NCBI GenBank assembly: GCA_030077755.1
Contig: JAQJZZ010000007.1
Location: 1 to 64,000 of the forward strand
DNA length: 64,000 bases
Reading direction: 5' to 3'
Source: Filosporella fistucella
Taxonomy: Eukaryota > Ascomycota > Leotiomycetes > Helotiales
Position numbers and translations under genes: made by a program. The notes under the pieces are model-generated. The model had not been told where the DNA came from, made no database searches, and was given only the letters and a program-made list of their open reading frames with translations. Positions 59,075 through 64,000 of this stretch are shown here, piece after piece (position 1 is the first letter of the stretch; each line of letters opens with the position of its first letter).

Positions 59075-60585
59075 TTAAATCACGTTCTTCCGCCCTCCGC
59101 TTCCATTCATACCAGGAGTTGAAGTCTCTTTCGCCACCTCAGCTGTGCGACTTCCTGTTGGTCTCACAGTCATCGATCCCTTCTTTTCCTTATCTCCGTC
59201 CAAAACTGTAGTCATGCTCTCCTCAATCCGCACAAGTTTTGGCTGCATCCCATACCAATTATTGCAGCCCCAGCTTTTCCACTCTGGTGCAACAGAGACG
59301 AGTTCCCGGGGCACCTGGAAGTAGGGTTTGTAATCGTCGTATATAGTAGCTGAAAGCGGGCAACTACTCCAGTATTTTGCCACGACACGGTTGCTACATT
59401 GGAAGTTGTAGGCGCTAAGTGGGACATTCAAGTCGTTGAAATCCTCCCAATTTACAGTTCTTTGATCATCCGAGTATCGGAAGTTCCCTTTCTGAAGAGT
59501 ACTAAGAGCTGTTGGGTCGAGACTTAGCGTGATAGACGTCAGGATAGGACCACAATACTGGGAAATTGTGTTGGCGCGCTGTCCGGCATGTCCAGGATAT
59601 ATCGTGTATTTCCACTGTGAAGTTCAGTCGTTATATACGGGAATTTTAAGTACATAGATGACTCCTTGGAAAAGGCTTGATCCACGAACCTCTGCAGTTG
59701 CCGTTTCTATAACGACGTATACACTTGGCGACGTAAACGTCAAGTTTCCAAAGTCTATCGTCTTCAACCCCTCCTCCTCAGTAGGCGTTTTGGCAACGAG
59801 AGTCGAATTACACAGGCTTCTAGAGGCGTTATGGACTGGCCAATAATAAATGGTCTGTCTTTCTCCAGCATTCAGTGTACAGCTGCCCTGTGGGCAGACA
59901 CGCACCGGTTCTGAACAGGGCGGAGTCCTTCGATCATTCAACCTTAGATTGTCCCAATCTGGAGAGTGTTCATTTCCAGCATGTAAATACACAGAACTGA
60001 CGGAATTCCAGGTTGACCACAGTCTGTTACAGTCTGTACCTGAATCTTTCACAGAGCAAGTCGGCAAAATGGCCGTGCGGACTACAGGCAATGGTGTAAT
60101 AGTGGACTCACGTTCTCCAGAGTAGGTGGTAACGTAAACATCGAAAACAGTCGAGTTTCTTGGACGAATTGCGCGGGGAACACCATCGCAAAGTGTAGTG
60201 AGTGGGATGCTCTCAGTATTTTCCCAAAGAGTGAAGCTGGAAAGCATTTCAGTCATACCAGTGACCGTAGTAACATTGGGAAAATATGGGTGGTCATGAT
60301 CATCAGCTGATTCTTGTGCTGAGCGATAATCATTCCATGATAACCAGCAACGGCCTGCTTCGCTGTCGTCTACTAATGACGGGGCGGATGTGACGGTGCT
60401 AGGAACATCGGTTTTTGTTGTGGATGTTGGATCTAATATCGACGTCGTGGTCTGAGCAGACCACGATCCTTATATTGTTATTAGCACATTACGGATTACA
60501 CTTTGAAGTGAGGTTATTCACCTGCAGCGGCAAGCAATGTATATAAAACGCCGGCGAGTACCACGTGCAGATTAGCATGATGCAT
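59075..60585 (-). CDS. Secreted Thr/Ser-rich protein, with an in-frame TGA or mini-intron
   Basis: Exon 1 is 60585-60522 (signal peptide, LHVVLAGVLYTLLAAA). A 53-bp intron has a GTGAAT donor and TAAG acceptor, and exon 2 begins at 60468. The frame continues to a stop at 59075. Within exon 2 there is one in-frame TGA at about 59624, after KIPVYND; beyond it the same frame continues convincingly (WKYTIYPGHAGQRAN, YCGPILTSITLSLDP, WGCNNWYGMQPK). A 39-bp intron (GTACTT...TTCACAG, in phase) would remove it and give 472 residues; otherwise it is a nonsense mutation. Cysteines are spaced through the protein (RCWLSW, TLCDG, TDCNRLW, PPCSEP, VCPQGSC), and N-glycosylation sites are common. Extracellular; family not recognised. 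Confidence 0.75.
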
Positions 60586-61905
60586 GTTAAAAAGTAGTAT
60601 TGAGTGGAGATGGAAGATGAACTGGGGAAGGAAGTGAGCCAAAGGATGTACCACATTAGTTGTATCAAAGATGATTCTGTACCTGGGAAGCTTTCTCCTT
60701 TTCTCGTCCTACAAAGTCTCACATGGCTATTAGCCTATGCACACCGTCTTCAGGGAACTAAAGTGCTGGCCGCGTAATATCATGAGACTTTCCGCACAGA
60801 GAAGAAGTCAGCAATTCATGAGAAAGGTGCCTGGTCAAAAATGTCACTCGTGCACCGGTGATTCCTATCTTCGACATGCCAGGAGTAACGTAGTAAAAGC
60901 CTTTCTTCCACGTCAGGGTAACTTTGTGTTCACCATTATGGCTACGTACATTTAGGCTCTGTTTGCCGAGATCACAAAAGTTCCCTGTGTTTGATAATCT
61001 CTAATTGTGCAACGTCGTATTGCAGGAGCAGTACCCGATTGCTTATCTCGTATTCATTCCAAGAACAGCGAGTAGCTCGTTGCGATTCCTGAATTGCGAG
61101 GCCGTGGCCAAGTAGTACGGTACTTTCAATGGATATATAACACACAGAGCAGATAGAGCGAGAGAAAGGGGCATCACATGATCAAGTCACTCAAGTTCTT
61201 GCGAAATTATCAAGGGATGGCAACAGCATCTGAGAAAGAGAACGTTCAAATGTAAAGAGACTGTATATTTTCAAATATTGAGGTGCTAACATGGAGGAGA
61301 TGATTATATGACCTAAATTCCTTACACCCCATATGTTCATGAAAATGTTTACGCCTGAGGATGCTGTAATGCTCATCTCAATTGATACTAACCCACCTCG
61401 ATCTACAACCCTTCTCTTCTCACAACCACCCATCTTATTTCACTCAACACGTTTCGATTGCCTGAGTGCACAAATAGCTGAACACGGTCCAATATGGTGG
61501 TGGTCTCGCACTCGCCTCCAGATCTATCTACCACGTTCATATGCGCATCTGGTTGTCAAAGATATTTCTCTACCCTGTAACCAAGGAACAGGAGTAGTGG
61601 GGAAAGGGGAGATCTGAGGTTCTGAGAACGGGGAGGAGTTAAGAGAATTTGAGAAAGAGTTGACTTTTTTGAATTTCAGGATTCGATGGGCTGAGGAGGA
61701 TTGGACATTGGGAAATCTGTGCGAATCTATTGATTGCGAAGGGTTGCTGTTGGAACTGATTGGACTTTGAAATAGGGTTCCAACCACCTTTAAAGATTTT
61801 ATTGCATTCTATGCTAAGTAGTAAAGTTTCTGTGTCCAGACGTTTGCTTTCCTTTCACAGTATTATACTATGCCTTAACGTAATTTGTTTTGCTTGGTTC
61901 AAAGT
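60586..61905. other. Intergenic region
   Basis: About 1.3 kb between the secreted protein gene start and the 3' end of the CorA-like gene. Short overlapping frames on both strands only; no feature supported. Confidence 0.4.
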
Positions 61906-64000
61906 CTATGCTGTCTCTTCATCATGTTGGTGTCGATTTGGCCTCCTCCACCAATTTCTTCTCTTGGAGCCTAAATTATCCAAGGAAATTCTGCTCACCG
62001 CCTTATTATATGCGTCATCATGGACTAAAGCACCATCTGGTCCAGTCTTCAACTTTGTCCCTCTCCCTGACAGCAGACGCCATACCACAGATTCCTTAAA
62101 TGTAGCTCTTTCTCTCTTGAATTCTTTCCAGAATGATTTGCCAAACATCCACAATATCAAAACCCCGACGATCGGTAGACTGACTACCCAAAAGATCCTG
62201 ACATGTTAATTGAAATGTGGTATATAAATCGCTAGTGTTACGTACCAGAACTTGGAGTTCCCAGCTGCGAAATTGCCACCCATCGAACTGAACATGGTCA
62301 ACATCAAATTCCTGTCAGTTAAAATAAAACTCACAAAATTGCAGCCGCGAGGCTGACTGGAACGAATATAGTAGCCATTCTGAGATCGTTCGTCAGATAC
62401 AAGTCAGACTATCACAGTTTGGGCAGTATTACTGGGTCAATTTTCCAACACTATTTCATAGAACCATCAGTAACTCCTCATAAACAATACATTCTTGTCA
62501 CAAACCTCATTGCTTGGAAATTGGAAGCCTGGGACTCTCGAGCTTGCACAGTCTGCAAGTAGCTTTCCGTAGTCCGGACAATGACCTGATTGATGTAATC
62601 TGCTGTATCATCAAGATCCCTCCATTCATGTAGATCGTCCATCTCTTGACGATATAGTGCTGATACAATTCGGTCTAACTCGTTGGTCAATGATTCGGAG
62701 ATTGGTTTCAATCTTTCATAAGAAAACGGTAGGGTTGATCTGTGGTCGTCTTCAAACATCTTGCGTATCTCCTGATCAGTAAGTGCCAGTCGCTCTGCAA
62801 CTTTTAAGTTGTGCCTCATATTATAGCGTAACAGTTCCAAGTTTTCACGTTGCTCCCAAAGCCTGGTGAATCGCCTTCCCTCCCATTGCGAGTTCCAAGC
62901 CTTCTTATCCAAGTTCGCATAATCCAAATTAGACATTTCTTCTTCAAGTGGTAGTCCTGCTGTTGATGATACCGCTAGCTGGTAAGCCTCTAAGAAGGCG
63001 ACCTGGAAGGTAGCTACTGTACGAGCCAACACCAAACGCCGTACACCAAAACTGACGGTTAGAGCATCTTGCGTAGGAATCCCTTGAGGAGTGTGAAGGA
63101 TGTCGTGAAACATAGATACACCTTCTGGATTGCGAATAGTTTGGATATTCAAGGGGCTTTTAGATACTCCAGGAGCTGGTTCATCTCTGAATTTTCTTCT
63201 CTGAGAGAGTGGCGGAAAGTATGACTCCAGAGTCGATCTCCTTTGCCTCAACTTATATCCCACACGAGGAAAGGAACTTAGTCGAGGCAGTAGTTCAATA
63301 GAAGCCTCATTTGAGTACACGTCTGGGTAAGTGAACATACTATTTATTTCTTCTTGAGTGTAAATGCTCCCCCTTAAGGCCTCAGGTAAGGTTTCGCTGG
63401 CTCGAATGTCTAAGCCCAGTCGGTTCAAAGGTGGATCTACAAGTATTAAAGCTATACAATTTTTAACATGTGACTCCTCATCAATCGATGATACTTGCCT
63501 ATTTGTAATGGTATATTCTCGTCCCGATCAGGGGCCCAGAAGGTTACTAGCTGCTGGCTACTGTATACTGATGAGGCTCGTTCTCGCTGTTCGATTTCTC
63601 TGTGTTTGTCCCTTTGCTTTCTGTCTTGACTTGCTTTGGAGCCATCGTCATCAAAAGTTTTGAGATTGAAGGCAATATTTCGATATGACCTGCACGCAAT
63701 CCGGTGGGTGAGGCCTGCATATAATGAACGTTTTGTGGTGCAAGTAGGGTTGGGAGGAGACGTTTGATTCACTTACCCTTGTTGATTTTGTTAAGGAATG
63801 TAATGCCATGCTGTTGTTCATAATTGAGGATGAAGTGTCGACGCAAGTTCTGACCCAGTGGTACCCGCGACCTTCCATCACTATGCTGGGTAGGTGGAGC
63901 CCAGTGCTGAGCAAAAACTTCAACAGGCACATCACACTGCTCCGAGAGAACACTGAGCCAAGAACTTCCCAAGTCTTCCAGCACTATTAGCAGCGGTCCA
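61906..64000 (-). CDS. CorA-like divalent cation transporter family protein, 5' end outside the window
   Basis: Exons run (beyond 64000)-63777, 63714-63499, 63436-62506, 62379-62335, 62287-62246 and 62197-61906; all phases match. No ATG precedes the frame at the right edge, where it already reads LLIVLEDLGSSWLSVLSEQ, so the start lies outside. The N-terminal part (VPVEVFAQHW) and the long helical middle (about 310 residues) fit fungal CorA-like proteins. Two transmembrane helices sit near the C-terminus: RMATIFVPVSLAAAIF, then SMGGN in the place of the GMN signature, then WIFWVVSLPIVGVLILWMF. A charged cytosolic tail follows. Such proteins form Mg2+-type channels, but many fungal members are divergent and transport is unproven. 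One intron is GC-AG (63498-63437). Confidence 0.85.

Noticed and set aside
62312..62334. A 23-nt intron in the CorA-like gene
   Set aside because: Too short to splice; a 47-nt intron (62334-62288) also keeps phase and gives the better SMGGN motif.
1..64000. CRISPR arrays, rRNA and tRNA genes
   Set aside because: No regular spaced repeats of CRISPR type exist, as expected for a fungus, and I did not recognise any rRNA or tRNA sequence. A tRNA scan was not possible.

Overview
This window is a chromosome end of a filamentous ascomycete (Pezizomycotina). It starts with about 16 copies of the CCCTAA telomere repeat. The genes have short introns of about 40-135 bp, and their types (HET, Zn2Cys6, DUF1996, CorA-like) are typical of the group. 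Large blocks are very AT-rich and carry C-to-T/G-to-A decay of the repeat-induced point mutation (RIP) kind. A leotiomycete is possible, but the sequence alone does not prove it.

Layout. 1-504: telomere, AT-rich subtelomere, and a small GC-rich box bounded by inverted interstitial telomere motifs. 505-5276: a RIP-degraded telomere-linked RecQ helicase gene reading toward the telomere. 5420-7834: a Ty1/copia remnant. 8378-32693: a nest of LTR elements. A truncated Ty3/gypsy element (C1) was entered by a 780-bp TRIM-like element and by a chromodomain gypsy element (A, 11319-30477). A was in turn entered inside its integrase by a third gypsy element (B, 16210-27764). 32862-40646: a gene island with a HET-domain protein, a secreted protein, a short-chain dehydrogenase and a Zn2Cys6 regulator. 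41171-50669: a second, uninterrupted copy of element C (C2) with both LTRs; it preserves the empty sites that prove the nesting in C1. 50670-64000: ordinary gene-bearing DNA with a DUF1996 secreted protein, a decayed membrane-protein-like region, a proline/serine-rich tail-anchored protein, a secreted Thr/Ser-rich protein, and a CorA-like transporter that runs off the right edge.

The most unusual object is element B. Between its integrase and its 3' LTR it carries two extra, divergently transcribed reading frames. One (838 codons, minus strand) still shows the spacing of an Fe(II)/2-oxoglutarate dioxygenase active site. The other (about 450 codons, plus strand, antisense to gag-pol) encodes a lysine-rich protein. 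Both keep one reading frame throughout and are broken only by transition-type stops. This looks like cargo on a retrotransposon, now silenced by RIP.

Calls in the AT-rich half rest on reading through RIP-type stops by eye. Coding boundaries there are approximate, whereas LTR boundaries are exact to a few bases because paired LTRs have equal lengths.
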